Origin: Gemmatimonadota bacterium
GTDB lineage: Bacteria > Latescibacterota > UBA2968 > UBA8231
Assembly (NCBI GenBank): GCA_009840005.1
Contig: VXOR01000035.1
Coordinates: 1 to 64,000, forward strand
Direction: 5' to 3'
DNA length: 64,000 nt
How positions within the stretch are numbered: the first letter of the stretch is position 1; each line of letters begins with the position of its first letter. Shown here piece after piece: positions 17,237 to 24,642 of the stretch. The notes below the pieces were generated by a model. That model did not search any database, was not told the origin of the DNA, and worked only from the letters and a program-made list of their open reading frames with translations. Both the position numbers and the translations under genes were made by a program.

Positions 17237-17325
17237 GAGTTGTTTTCTCTCCAGATCTTCAATTGGTGCGAAGTTCGACGAAATTGAACAAAAAAAAGCC
17301 GCAGCATTTTTGCGCCACGGCCATC

Positions 17326-17348
17326 AAAAAAGCCGCTGGAAAGCGGCT
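17326..17348 (-). terminator. Rho-independent terminator of an upstream minus-strand RNA
   Basis: AGCCGCT-TTCC-AGCGGCT on the minus strand (17347 to 17331) is a perfect 7-bp hairpin with a four-base loop, followed by six T (to 17326). The only sequence upstream of it on this strand is the non-coding stretch to about 17770, so it would end a non-coding transcript. Confidence 0.7.
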
Positions 17349-17775
17349 GGATCGAATTTGATTATCGCCGGTTTCCGGGACGCAAAAGTGCCCTCTTTCT
17401 CGAAAGCGCTGTCCCGAAAACCCCGTGGGAAAGCCCTTGCACGCGTGGTCAATCGCCCGAGACGATTACATTGCGAATGCGAGGTGAATTCCCGATTCGG
17501 CTGTGCGTTTTAGCCAGCCGATGCACACAACCTGAAGAGTCGTGCGTGTATCCTAGGGATTGGGACGAACGCGCAACGCTCGGATGCTGTTCGTAGGCCA
17601 CATATTTGGGACCGTATGGCCGCTCCCGCCGGGGAGCTGGCTCCTGAGACTACACGAGGATCGATGTGCGAAAAGAATCATTCTTTGAGGCCCTCCTCTC
17701 CTATGGTGATGTGCAATTTGCTTGCACGGTTTTTGACTGCCTTTTAGTTTCAGTTTCAAGGTGATATATTGTCAA
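17326..17775 (-). other. Non-coding, hairpin-rich intergenic region; candidate structured RNA
   Basis: About 670 bp between the HTH gene and rhaM contain no credible ORF. On the minus strand a consensus -35 (TTGACA, 17774-17769) lies at one end and the terminator at 17347-17326 at the other, about 430 nt apart; a convincing -10 was not found. In between are stems such as CGGGAC/GTCCCG enclosing CTTTC-GA-GAAAG (about 17376-17416), CGGCTG/CAGCCG (17497-17521), GGCCA/TGGCC (17596-17620) and GCTCC/GGAGC. On the plus strand, GTGCAA-TTTGC-TTGCAC followed by GG and five T (17711-17734) could be a terminator of an opposite RNA. I see no tmRNA tag frame, no RNase P core and no SRP tetraloop motif. Confidence 0.4.
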
Positions 17776-17906
17776 GGAAAAAATGGCTAAGAATAGAAAA
17801 AAAAGAACTTTACGTCATTTTCTGAATATCTCTTTATTAATCCGCATATTTATCAATCGATCTGCGCCAAACGACGTGCGATTCCTAACAATATAAGGAG
17901 ACCATT

Positions 17907-18227
17907 ATGTATTCGATTGGCTTAGCTATGCGGCTGCGCCCCAATGCGTATGCCGAGTACAAACAGGCCCACGACGACCTGTGGCCCGAAATCGCCGACA
18001 GCATGACCGACAACGAGGTCAGTATGGCCATCTACCGCTTGGACGAATACCTCATCATCCACGCGGTTGCTCCCACCGAGGAAGACTGGCTCAAGAGCCG
18101 CCAAGTTCCCGTCCTAGAAGAGTGGTACGACTACATGGCCCAGTTGCTGGAGACCGACGGCGAAGGGGAGATCATCTTCGAGGAACTACCCGAAGCCTTT
18201 GCCTTTGGAATGTTCAAGGAAGAGTAA
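17907..18227 (+). CDS. rhaM: L-rhamnose mutarotase family protein
   Basis: The product (106 aa) is a ferredoxin-like dimeric alpha/beta barrel of the L-rhamnose mutarotase family, which interconverts alpha and beta anomers of L-rhamnose (relatives act on L-fucose). Typical pieces are AMRLRPNAYAEYKQAHDDLW, where the H in KQAHDDLWPEI is the conserved His; a central strand SMAIYRLDEYLIIHA; and the C-terminal MFKEE. Length is standard (104-108). AAGGAG lies 7 nt before the ATG, and a strikingly AT-rich leader (about 17760-17900) precedes it. Its position 950 bp upstream of the BMC operon suggests that a methylpentose or its acid is the substrate of this region (inference). Confidence 0.88.
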   Translation: MYSIGLAMRLRPNAYAEYKQAHDDLWPEIADSMTDNEVSMAIYRLDEYLIIHAVAPTEEDWLKSRQVPVLEEWYDYMAQLLETDGEGEIIFEELPEAFAFGMFKEE

Positions 18228-18230
18228 ACG

Positions 18231-19034
18231 CTAGGCCGCTTGCACCGGGTTTTGCAGTCGGCCGATCTGGTCTATTTCCACGATTACCTCGTCGCCGGCT
18301 GTGAGCCACACGGGTGGTTGGCGCGCAAAACCCACGCCCTGCGGGGTGCCGGTAAGGATGACCGTGCCCGGCAGCAAGGTCGTATCTTGGCTGAGGAATT
18401 CGATTAGTTCGGCGACCGTGAAGATCATATCGCCAGTGGTGTGGTCCTGCATGGTCGCGCCGTTGAGGATCGTGCGGATGCCGAGGGTTTGTGGGTCGGG
18501 GATTTCGTCGGCTGAGACCAGTACCGGCCCCAAAGGGCAGAAGGTGTCAAAGCCCTTGCCGCGAATCCACTGGCCGCCGCCGCCGTTTAGCTGCCATTTG
18601 CGGGCTGAGACGTCGTTGGCGCACGTGTATCCGAGCACGTAGTTGAGAGCGTCGGCTCGCGCCACATTGCGGGCGGCCCTGCCGATTACCACCGCGAGTT
18701 CGCACTCGTAGTCAACTTCTGGGCCGTGGTTGCAGCAGGCTGGCAGCAGGATCGGGTCGCCCGGCCCGCAGACCGCGCTCGTGGGCTTGGCAAAGACGAC
18801 GGGCTGCTCGGGCGGCTCGAGGCCGGATTCGGCCGCGTGCTCGCGGTAGTTTAGCCCAATGCAGAAAATGTTGGTCGGGGCCAACGGGGCGAGCAGTCTT
18901 TTGACGGCCACCTGTTCGCCGGTGGGGACTAGTCTGTCGAAGAGATCGCCGGTGAGGACGGAGGCTTGGCCTCCCTCGGCTTCGAGGCCCCACTGGACGG
19001 CGTCGTCAGCGTCGATAAAGCGGATGATGCGCAT
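18231..19034 (-). CDS. Fumarylacetoacetate hydrolase (FAH) family enzyme
   Basis: The product (267 aa) has the FAH fold. Family members cleave C-C bonds of 2,4-diketo acids, hydrate or decarboxylate, using a divalent metal. Visible features are the IFCIGLNYREHAAESGL entry, the metal carboxylates E110 and E112 (VDYECELAVVIG) and D141 (CANDVSARKWQ), and the terminal LLPGTVILTGTPQGVGFARQ. One known subgroup hydrolyses 2,4-diketo-3-deoxy-L-fuconate or -rhamnonate in the non-phosphorylative deoxysugar pathway; the neighbouring rhaM makes this plausible but it is unproven. AAAGGAG precedes the ATG. It is divergent from the BMC operon and convergent with rhaM (3-nt gap). Confidence 0.85.
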   Translation of the reverse strand: MRIIRFIDADDAVQWGLEAEGGQASVLTGDLFDRLVPTGEQVAVKRLLAPLAPTNIFCIGLNYREHAAESGLEPPEQPVVFAKPTSAVCGPGDPILLPACCNHGPEVDYECELAVVIGRAARNVARADALNYVLGYTCANDVSARKWQLNGGGGQWIRGKGFDTFCPLGPVLVSADEIPDPQTLGIRTILNGATMQDHTTGDMIFTVAELIEFLSQDTTLLPGTVILTGTPQGVGFARQPPVWLTAGDEVIVEIDQIGRLQNPVQAA

Positions 19035-19103
19035 GTCTTTCTCCTTTGTTTTTCCACCATTTGCACAAACTTTAAGGCAGGGCTAGCAGCGCGTCAAATG
19101 ACC

Positions 19104-19132
19104 TTGACGCTCAGAGTGGGGCCGCCTATTTT
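19104..19132 (+). promoter_or_regulatory. Predicted sigma-70-type promoter of the microcompartment operon
   Basis: TTGACG (19104-19109), a 17-nt spacer and TATTTT (19127-19132) lie in the 138-nt gap between the divergent FAH gene and the aldehyde dehydrogenase gene. The expected start of transcription is near 19139, leaving a leader of about 34 nt. No operator palindrome is obvious, and no dedicated regulator gene accompanies the operon. Confidence 0.55.
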
Positions 19133-19172
19133 CCCCATTCTTAAAAATTAGATTCAACGCGAGGAAAAAAGC

Positions 19173-20585
19173 GTGTCCCAAAACGTCAGTGAAGAACACG
19201 TACGCAAAATAGTAGAAGAAGTGGTGCAGCGAGTCATCAGCGGTGGGAACGGCAGTGAGGGCGGGGACACTGGAGTCTTCGCGACGATTGATGCAGCCGT
19301 TCAAAGTGCGACTCGCGCCCAGCAGCAGTTGGTGACCTTGTCGCTGGAGGAGCGCAAAAAGATCGTCGAGGCCCTCCGGCAGACGGCCCACGTCCACGCC
19401 GAGGAATTTTCGCGGCGGGCTTTGGCCGAGACGGGCATGGGGCGGCTGGAAGACAAGATCATCAAGCACCAAGTCGCGGCCGACACAACGCCCGGCGTCG
19501 AAGACCTAGAGGCCACTTCGTGGACCGGCGATCACGGGCTGACCGTAGTAGAAATGGCTCCCTACGGGGTCATCGGCGCGGTCACTCCATCGACGCATCC
19601 CGTGCCGACGATGGTCAACAACGCCATTTGCATTGTCGCGGCGGGCAACTCGGTCGTCTTCAACGTACATCCGGCGGGCAGAAAGGTCTCCATGTTCGCG
19701 GTGGGCTTGATCAATCAGGCCATCGTCGCGGCTGGCGGCCCGGCCAATTTGGTGACCGCGGTCGAAACGCCGACCATTGAGACGGCCAACGAATTGTTCA
19801 ACCACCCAGACATCCGCCTGCTGCTGGTCACCGGCGGCCCGGGCGTGGCCAAGGCCGCGCTGGGCAGCCCAAAAAAGGCCATCGTCGCTGGTCCGGGCAA
19901 TCCGCCGGTGGTCGTTGATGAAACGGCCGATTTGGCCAAGGCCGCGCGCGATATCATCGATGGGGGCGGCTTTGACAACAACATCCTCTGCATTGGCGAG
20001 AAGCAGGTCTTTGCCGTCGCTTCCATTGTCGATGAGCTCAAGCGGCTGATGGTCCAATACAATGCATACGAACTCGAGGCGCGGCAGATCGAGGCGCTTG
20101 CGCAGGTGGCCTTTGTCGATGGGCCAGACGGACATCTCGTAGCCAACCGCGAATTGGTGGGGCGCGACGCCGCCGTGTTGGGCGAGCGTCTCGGCCTCCG
20201 GCTCGACTCGTCGCTACGCATGCTGATTGGCGAGACGGACGCTAACCACGTCTTCGTGCGCGAGGAGCAGATGATGCCCTTTCTGCCGGTCGTGCGCGTG
20301 CCCAACGTCGACCAAGCCATCCGCGAGGCCGTCATCTCCGAGCACGGCTACGGACACACGGCCGTGATTCATTCGCGCAACATCGAAAACATGCACAACA
20401 TGGCCTGCGCCGTGGATACCACCATTTTCGTCAAGAACGGGCCTTCCTACGCCGGGGTTGGCTTGGGCGGCGAGGGCTTTGGGACGTACTCAATCGCCGG
20501 GCCTACGGGCGAGGGCCTGACGTCGCCGCGCACCTTTACGCGCCAGCGCCGCTGCGCTCTCGTCGATTACTTCCGCATCACCTGA
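19173..20585 (+). CDS. BMC-associated CoA-acylating aldehyde dehydrogenase (PduP/EutE-like)
   Basis: The product (470 aa) converts an aldehyde, CoA and NAD+ to acyl-CoA inside the microcompartment. The N-terminus (SEEHVRKIVEEVVQRVIS, residues 6-23) is an amphipathic helix followed by a Gly/Ser linker, the standard encapsulation peptide of cargo enzymes. The catalytic domain shows APYGVIGAVTPSTHPVPTMV, the VTGGPGVAKAAL nucleotide-binding region and the active-site Cys in NNILCIGEKQVF. The end VDTTIFVKNGPSYAGVGLGG is typical of PduP/EutE. GTG start with GAGG upstream. The gene is first in the operon; its stop overlaps the next ATG. The aldehyde cannot be read from sequence; lactaldehyde fits the rhamnose-linked context. 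Confidence 0.93.
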   Translation: MSQNVSEEHVRKIVEEVVQRVISGGNGSEGGDTGVFATIDAAVQSATRAQQQLVTLSLEERKKIVEALRQTAHVHAEEFSRRALAETGMGRLEDKIIKHQVAADTTPGVEDLEATSWTGDHGLTVVEMAPYGVIGAVTPSTHPVPTMVNNAICIVAAGNSVVFNVHPAGRKVSMFAVGLINQAIVAAGGPANLVTAVETPTIETANELFNHPDIRLLLVTGGPGVAKAALGSPKKAIVAGPGNPPVVVDETADLAKAARDIIDGGGFDNNILCIGEKQVFAVASIVDELKRLMVQYNAYELEARQIEALAQVAFVDGPDGHLVANRELVGRDAAVLGERLGLRLDSSLRMLIGETDANHVFVREEQMMPFLPVVRVPNVDQAIREAVISEHGYGHTAVIHSRNIENMHNMACAVDTTIFVKNGPSYAGVGLGGEGFGTYSIAGPTGEGLTSPRTFTRQRRCALVDYFRIT

Positions 20586-20899
20586 TGCTCTTGGGTCAAG
20601 TCAAAGGGCACCTAATTTCCACGGCCAAGGTCCCGAGCCTGCACGGCAAGAAGCTCTTAGTCGTCGAAATCGCGTCGGTGCGCGAGCACGGCTTGGTGCT
20701 GACGGGGCGGGATATGGTTTGCATCGACGCGGTGCAAGCGGGCAAGGGGGAGTTGGTGATTTTGGTGCAGGGCAGTTCATCGCGGATCGCCCCGAACTTG
20801 GGCGATGTGCCAACCGACGCGGTAATCGTCGGGATCGTCGATTCGCTACAGGCGATGGGCAAGGACTTCGACTGTCGGCAACTGAGCCGCGAGGGGTAG
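20585..20899 (+). CDS. Pentameric shell vertex protein, BMC-P (EutN/CcmL family)
   Basis: The product (104 aa) caps the vertices of the polyhedral shell as a pentamer. The family pattern is clear: MLLGQVKGHLISTAKVPSLH, GKKLLVVEI, the ...DAVQAGKGELVILVQGSSSR beta-core with its GxG-V-L-V-x-x-G-S-S-x-R signature, and TDAVIVGIVDSL. ATG overlaps the upstream TGA (TGATG), so it is translationally coupled. It is the only pentamer gene in the locus, which is enough for a closed shell. Confidence 0.93.
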   Translation: MLLGQVKGHLISTAKVPSLHGKKLLVVEIASVREHGLVLTGRDMVCIDAVQAGKGELVILVQGSSSRIAPNLGDVPTDAVIVGIVDSLQAMGKDFDCRQLSREG

Positions 20900-20902
20900 G
20901 GG

Positions 20903-21574
20903 ATGGAAGCGGGTAGATTGGACCGCAAGCAGATTGAGGTGCTGGTGCGTCGGGTGGTGTACGATCACCTGCCCGACGCTCAGCTAGAGCAGGCACCTCC
21001 AGCCCCGAGGCTGGTCGTCAATATGTCCGCCCGTCACGTCCACCTCAATCGCACGGCGCTAGACGCGCTGTTCGGCGCGGGTGCCGAGCTGACTGTGCAG
21101 AAGGCTCTGTACCAAGAGGGTGCTTTCGCCGCCGAGCAGACGGTGTCGGTTTTCGGCCCGCGCAAGCAGGTGATTCCCAATGTGCGAATCCTCGGCCCCT
21201 TGCGTGATTACAACCAGGTGGAGCTGGCCTTTACGGACGCCCGCTATTTGGGTATTGACGCGCCGGTGCGGCTCAGCGGCAACATCGAGGGGACGCCGGG
21301 TTGTTACTTGGTGGGGTCGGCTGGGGGGTTGGAATTAGATCACGGGGTGATTCGGGCCGCTCGCCACGTGCATTTGAACCCGGCAGAGGCCGCATACTAC
21401 GGGGTCGGCCCAGGGGATTTGCTGCGACTGGTTGTAGAAGGCGATCAGGGTGGAGTCTTGGAAGGGCTGATCTGCCGCGTCAGCGAGCGGGAGCGCTTGG
21501 AAGTTCACATCGATACGGACGAGGGCAATGCGATTGATTTGGTACACGCCCGCAAGGTATATTTAGAGCGTTGA
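20903..21574 (+). CDS. pduL: PduL-type phosphate acyltransferase
   Basis: The product (223 aa) converts acyl-CoA and phosphate to acyl-phosphate and recycles CoA inside the compartment. Both halves of the tandem fold carry the zinc-binding signature: SARHVHLN in the first half and AARHVHLNPAEAAYYG in the second, with KQVIPNVRILGP between. The N-terminus (residues 6-24, LDRKQIEVLVRRVVYDHL) is again an encapsulation-type amphipathic helix followed by an Ala/Pro linker. The gene follows BMC-P by 3 nt. With the aldehyde dehydrogenase it gives the standard metabolosome core. Confidence 0.94.
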   Translation: MEAGRLDRKQIEVLVRRVVYDHLPDAQLEQAPPAPRLVVNMSARHVHLNRTALDALFGAGAELTVQKALYQEGAFAAEQTVSVFGPRKQVIPNVRILGPLRDYNQVELAFTDARYLGIDAPVRLSGNIEGTPGCYLVGSAGGLELDHGVIRAARHVHLNPAEAAYYGVGPGDLLRLVVEGDQGGVLEGLICRVSERERLEVHIDTDEGNAIDLVHARKVYLER

Positions 21575-21611
21575 AAGCAAAAATCCGCACAACTACTTCA
21601 GGAGGTAAGGG

Positions 21612-22172
21612 ATGTCGGATGCAATAGGCATGGTAGAAACCGTGGGGTTGGTCGGGGTCGTCGAGGCCGGCGACGCCATGGCCAAGGCCGCCAGCGTCCA
21701 GCTTTTGGGCTGGGACCGAGTCGGCTCTGGCTTGGTGACTGTGTTTTGCTCAGGGGATGTGGCGGCTGTCAAGTCGGCCGTGGATGCTGGATCGGCCGCG
21801 GCGGCCAAGGTCGGGCAGGTGCATTCGGTGCACGTGATTCCCCGCCCACACAGCGAGTTGACGACCGTCGTACCCGAGCGCGGCGACAACGGCGACAGCG
21901 ATGACCGCGTCCGCGCCTTGGGTCTGATTGAGACGAAGGGGGCCATCGGCGTGATCGAAGCGGCCGACGCCATGAGCAAAGCCGCGGATGTGGAGATCGT
22001 CAAGCTACAGGACATCGGCGGCGGGTACATCACCGTCATCGTCAGCGGCGACGTTGGCTCGGTGCAAGCTGCGGTCAGCGCCGGTGCCGAGGCGGCCGAG
22101 CGCGTAGGCGAACTCGTATCGCAGCATGTGATCCCCCGTCCCCACGACGATCTCGTCGCGCTGTACTTGTAG
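21612..22172 (+). CDS. Tandem-domain shell protein, BMC-T (first copy)
   Basis: The product (186 aa) has two BMC domains (about 4-78 and 102-178) joined by a 23-residue Asp/Glu/Arg-rich linker. Each contains the GLxET-x-G...AGDAMAKAA opening and the terminal HVIPRPH signature. The putative pore loops read RVGSG in domain 1 and DIGGG in domain 2. Such proteins trimerise into pseudohexameric tiles. A very strong RBS (CAGGAGGTAAGG) precedes the ATG, consistent with a high-copy shell component. It is the third-longest of the shell proteins in the operon. Confidence 0.93.
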   Translation: MSDAIGMVETVGLVGVVEAGDAMAKAASVQLLGWDRVGSGLVTVFCSGDVAAVKSAVDAGSAAAAKVGQVHSVHVIPRPHSELTTVVPERGDNGDSDDRVRALGLIETKGAIGVIEAADAMSKAADVEIVKLQDIGGGYITVIVSGDVGSVQAAVSAGAEAAERVGELVSQHVIPRPHDDLVALYL

Positions 22173-22184
22173 AGGAGAGAAATA

Positions 22185-22448
22185 ATGAAAGCATTGGGTA
22201 TGGTCGAGACCCGCGGTCTGGTCTGTGTCGTCGAAGCCCTCGACGCCATGCTGAAGACCGCCGACGTGAGCTATGCGGGCCAAAAGCGCGTGGGCAGCGG
22301 CCTAATCGCCGTGCTGGTCGAAGGCGACGTAGCCGCAGTCAAAGCGGCCGTAGATGCAGGGGCGCAAGCCGCTCAGCGCATCGGAGAGCTGCGCAGCGTC
22401 CACGTGATTCCCCGTCCAACTGAGGGACTGACAGATCAACTTGGTTAG
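22185..22448 (+). CDS. Hexameric shell protein, BMC-H
   Basis: The product (87 aa) is a canonical single-domain shell subunit: [40 protein letters not shown] with pore-loop [21 protein letters not shown] and HVIPRP. Hexamers of this protein should form most facets. A GAGGAGAG RBS lies before the ATG. It is the only single-domain BMC-H in the operon. Confidence 0.95.
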   Translation: MKALGMVETRGLVCVVEALDAMLKTADVSYAGQKRVGSGLIAVLVEGDVAAVKAAVDAGAQAAQRIGELRSVHVIPRPTEGLTDQLG

Positions 22449-22452
22449 CTAG

Positions 22453-22899
22453 GTGGCCAAGGCTTTGCACATTGACGCCCCGGTAGTAACCGGCGATTTG
22501 CTCGGACGCGAGCACAAGGGCGAGCGGACGCTGAGCGTGTCCCCTAGCGCCATCTTGACGCCGACGGCTTGGGACTACATCCGCCAGCACCGCTTGCAGC
22601 TAAGTCGTGGCGAGGCCGTTGCAGCTGCCGAGGCCATTGCGGATGTGGGCCGGTGCGAGCATCCCGACCGCGCCTGCGGCTGCGAGCACGAGGAATTTGG
22701 TTCGGGGTACGTCGAGCCGACGCGCTGTGGCGATTGCGCCGTCCACCAGCGCAAGCAGGCGGGCGATCCCGAGGCGAGTTGCGAGGGTTGCAACCGCTAC
22801 AAGACGCTTTTGCAACAAATTGAGCAGGGCCAAGCCACCGATCCAGAAGCCTTAGTTGAACAGATCACCGAGCTAGTAATTCACCGGCTGGCAGACTAA
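22453..22899 (+). CDS. Cys-rich BMC-associated protein with EutT-N-like mini-domain and C-terminal encapsulation-type helix
   Basis: The product (148 aa) has three parts. Residues 5-50 (IDAPVVTGDLLG...ILTPTAWDYIRQHRLQLSR) resemble the short N-terminal region of EutT/EutQ-like BMC proteins. Residues 65-115 hold seven cysteines (C68, C75, C77, C92, C95, C110, C113), including CGDC and CEGC pairs, suggesting an Fe-S or zinc site. Residues 129-147 (TDPEALVEQITELVIHRLAD) form an amphipathic helix like the encapsulation peptides of the aldehyde dehydrogenase and PduL. The mini-domain recurs at the N-terminus of the aldolase at 24643. GTG start 4 nt after the BMC-H stop. Function is unknown; a redox or adaptor protein of the lumen is my inference. 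Confidence 0.7.
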   Translation: MAKALHIDAPVVTGDLLGREHKGERTLSVSPSAILTPTAWDYIRQHRLQLSRGEAVAAAEAIADVGRCEHPDRACGCEHEEFGSGYVEPTRCGDCAVHQRKQAGDPEASCEGCNRYKTLLQQIEQGQATDPEALVEQITELVIHRLAD

Positions 22900-22902
22900 G
22901 CT

Positions 22903-23487
22903 ATGGCGGGCGACCCGGCAGTCGGCATGATTGAGGTGCAGGGCGTGGCCGCTGCCATTGTGGGTGCGGATGCGGCCTGCAAGGCCGCGGACGTTAAGCT
23001 CGCAGGTTGGTCGTCAATCGGCGGTTATACTACGGCCTTTTTCACCGGATCGATTAGCGATGTAGCTGCCGCGCTGCAAAGCGGCGAAGAAGCGTCCCGC
23101 AGCGTGATAGAACACGTGGTGGCCGCATCCCTACTCCAACCCGCTACCGCCTGCCACCAATTCGTCGATTTTCCGGTCCGGTCCGACAGTGACTTTCCCG
23201 CTGGTGCTTTGGGATTGGTCGAGACACGCGGCTATGGGGCTCACATTCACACCAACGATCAGATGGTTAAGACGGCTGCCGTCGAGGTAGTCAACGTGCT
23301 GACGGTCCACGACCGCGTGGTGTGTTCGCTGGTCTTGGGAGACGTAGGGGCCGTCAACGAAGCCATCGCCGTCGCGCAAAAGTTGCTCGCGGACTGCGAG
23401 CACTTGCTGGGCACGGCACTGATTCCGCAGCCGCGGCCCGAGGTTTTGGCTGCATACGCCGCGCCGATGGGAGGTAGCGGTGTCTAG
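22903..23487 (+). CDS. Tandem-domain shell protein, BMC-T (second, divergent copy)
   Basis: The product (194 aa) has two BMC domains (about 5-85 and 100-178). Domain 1 opens VGMIEVQGVAAAIVGADAAC with pore-loop region SIGGYT; domain 2 opens ALGLVETRGYGAHIHTNDQM with VHDRVV at the pore position, so neither pore loop has the usual GSG. Domain 1 ends in AASLLQPATACHQF rather than the VIPRP signature. This implies a tile with an unusual, possibly gated or ligand-binding pore. The stop overlaps the next start by 8 nt. Confidence 0.88.
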   Translation: MAGDPAVGMIEVQGVAAAIVGADAACKAADVKLAGWSSIGGYTTAFFTGSISDVAAALQSGEEASRSVIEHVVAASLLQPATACHQFVDFPVRSDSDFPAGALGLVETRGYGAHIHTNDQMVKTAAVEVVNVLTVHDRVVCSLVLGDVGAVNEAIAVAQKLLADCEHLLGTALIPQPRPEVLAAYAAPMGGSGV

Positions 23488-24628
23488 CGGGGCAATCGGC
23501 ATGTTGGAGACGCGCGGCATGGCGTCGCTGATGGCTTCTACCGATGCCATGCTCAAGGCCGCTGAGGTGCAACTATGCGGTCGGCACGGCATTGGCTCGG
23601 GTTGGCTCACCGCCGTAATCGCCGGCCAAGTGGCTGACGTGGAGGCGGCCATCCGCGTCGGCGAGGTCGAGGCCAACCGCACCGGCGAACTGATTGGTGC
23701 GCAAGTGGTGCCGCGACCAGATGCACGCGCCATGGATGCCATGCCCCACGTAACCGGCCTTGGTGCCGAACAGGTACAGCCACAGGCGATTGGCTTATTG
23801 GAGACGCAGGGCCTGACGCCGCTGGTGGCTGGTGCCGACGCCATGCTCAAGGCCGCCCAAGCGGAGCTAGGGGGTTGGGCCTTCATCGGGGGTGCGCTGT
23901 GTCATGCGCCGATCTTTGGCGATGTGGCGGCCGTGCAGACGGCGCTAGAAGTCGGTCGGCAAGCAGCCGAGCGAATCGGCACTGTGTACGCGACGCTCGT
24001 TTTGCCGCAGCCCAGTGCGGGACTAGGCCCTCTGTTGCCGCCTGCGCCAGCAGTCGAGCCGCGCTCTACCGGTGCCTTGGGCCTCATAGAGACCATTGGT
24101 TACGCCTCGGTCGTGGGCAGCGCGGACGCCATGCTTAAGGCCGCAGATGTGCAAATCGAGCGCTTGAGCATTGGCAGCGGCGGGCGAATTGCCGCGCTGG
24201 CCACCGGCCATCTCGACGATGTGCAGGCCGCGGTGTGCGCCGGGGCCGAGGCAGCCACGGCCTTGGGGGAGCTCAACGCCTCGGCCGTAGTCTCTAGACC
24301 CGATCCTGCGCTAGTCGCTCGCTTTGCGACCGCGGCCGAGGGCCTTGGCGCGGGTGCGCGGCAGGCCATGGGGTTGATTGAGACGCGCAGCACTGTGGCC
24401 TTGGTGCGGGCTGTTGATCGGATGCTCAAGGCTGCGGCTGTCGAATACGAAGGGGCCTATAAGGTGGGGTACTACTTGACGGCCGCGGTCGTGCGCGGCG
24501 ATGTCGGTGCCGTGCAGGTCGCCATAGATGCGGGTCGGGAAGAGGCCGTTGAACACGGGGAACTGGTTTCGGCCTACGCAATTCCACAGCCCTATAGCGG
24601 CCTCGAAGGCCGCCTGCCGCATGTTTAG
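23480..24628 (+). CDS. Four-domain BMC shell protein (quadruple BMC)
   Basis: The product (382 aa) contains four complete BMC domains in one chain, at residues about 4-80, 103-178, 198-275 and 296-372, separated by three linkers of about 20 residues (the second Pro-rich). Each domain has its own opening (AIGMLETRG, AIGLLETQG, ALGLIETIG, AMGLIETRS), a D-x-MLKAA helix (the repeats read TDAMLKAA, ADAMLKAA, ADAMLKAA, VDRMLKAA) and a closing VVPRP, VLPQP, VVSRP or AIPQP. Pore-loop positions differ: GIGSG, FIGGA, SIGSG and KVGYY. Known shell proteins have one (BMC-H) or two (BMC-T) domains, so this architecture is unusual. GTG start, coupled to the preceding BMC-T gene. No frameshift is needed; the frame is continuous. 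Confidence 0.92.
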   Translation: MSSGAIGMLETRGMASLMASTDAMLKAAEVQLCGRHGIGSGWLTAVIAGQVADVEAAIRVGEVEANRTGELIGAQVVPRPDARAMDAMPHVTGLGAEQVQPQAIGLLETQGLTPLVAGADAMLKAAQAELGGWAFIGGALCHAPIFGDVAAVQTALEVGRQAAERIGTVYATLVLPQPSAGLGPLLPPAPAVEPRSTGALGLIETIGYASVVGSADAMLKAADVQIERLSIGSGGRIAALATGHLDDVQAAVCAGAEAATALGELNASAVVSRPDPALVARFATAAEGLGAGARQAMGLIETRSTVALVRAVDRMLKAAAVEYEGAYKVGYYLTAAVVRGDVGAVQVAIDAGREEAVEHGELVSAYAIPQPYSGLEGRLPHV

Positions 24629-24642
24629 CGAGGACGCGAAAA

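Noticed and set aside
17326..17775. 6S RNA, tmRNA, RNase P or SRP RNA
   Set aside because: Partial pairing of distant segments (about 17543-17559 with 17699-17714) resembles a 6S stem, but the tag frame, P4 core and SRP motif are not seen and the evidence is too weak to name it.
19506..20335. Long minus-strand open frames opposite the aldehyde dehydrogenase
   Set aside because: They mirror the GC-rich codon pattern of the real gene; translations are Arg/Ser-rich and low in family-like motifs.
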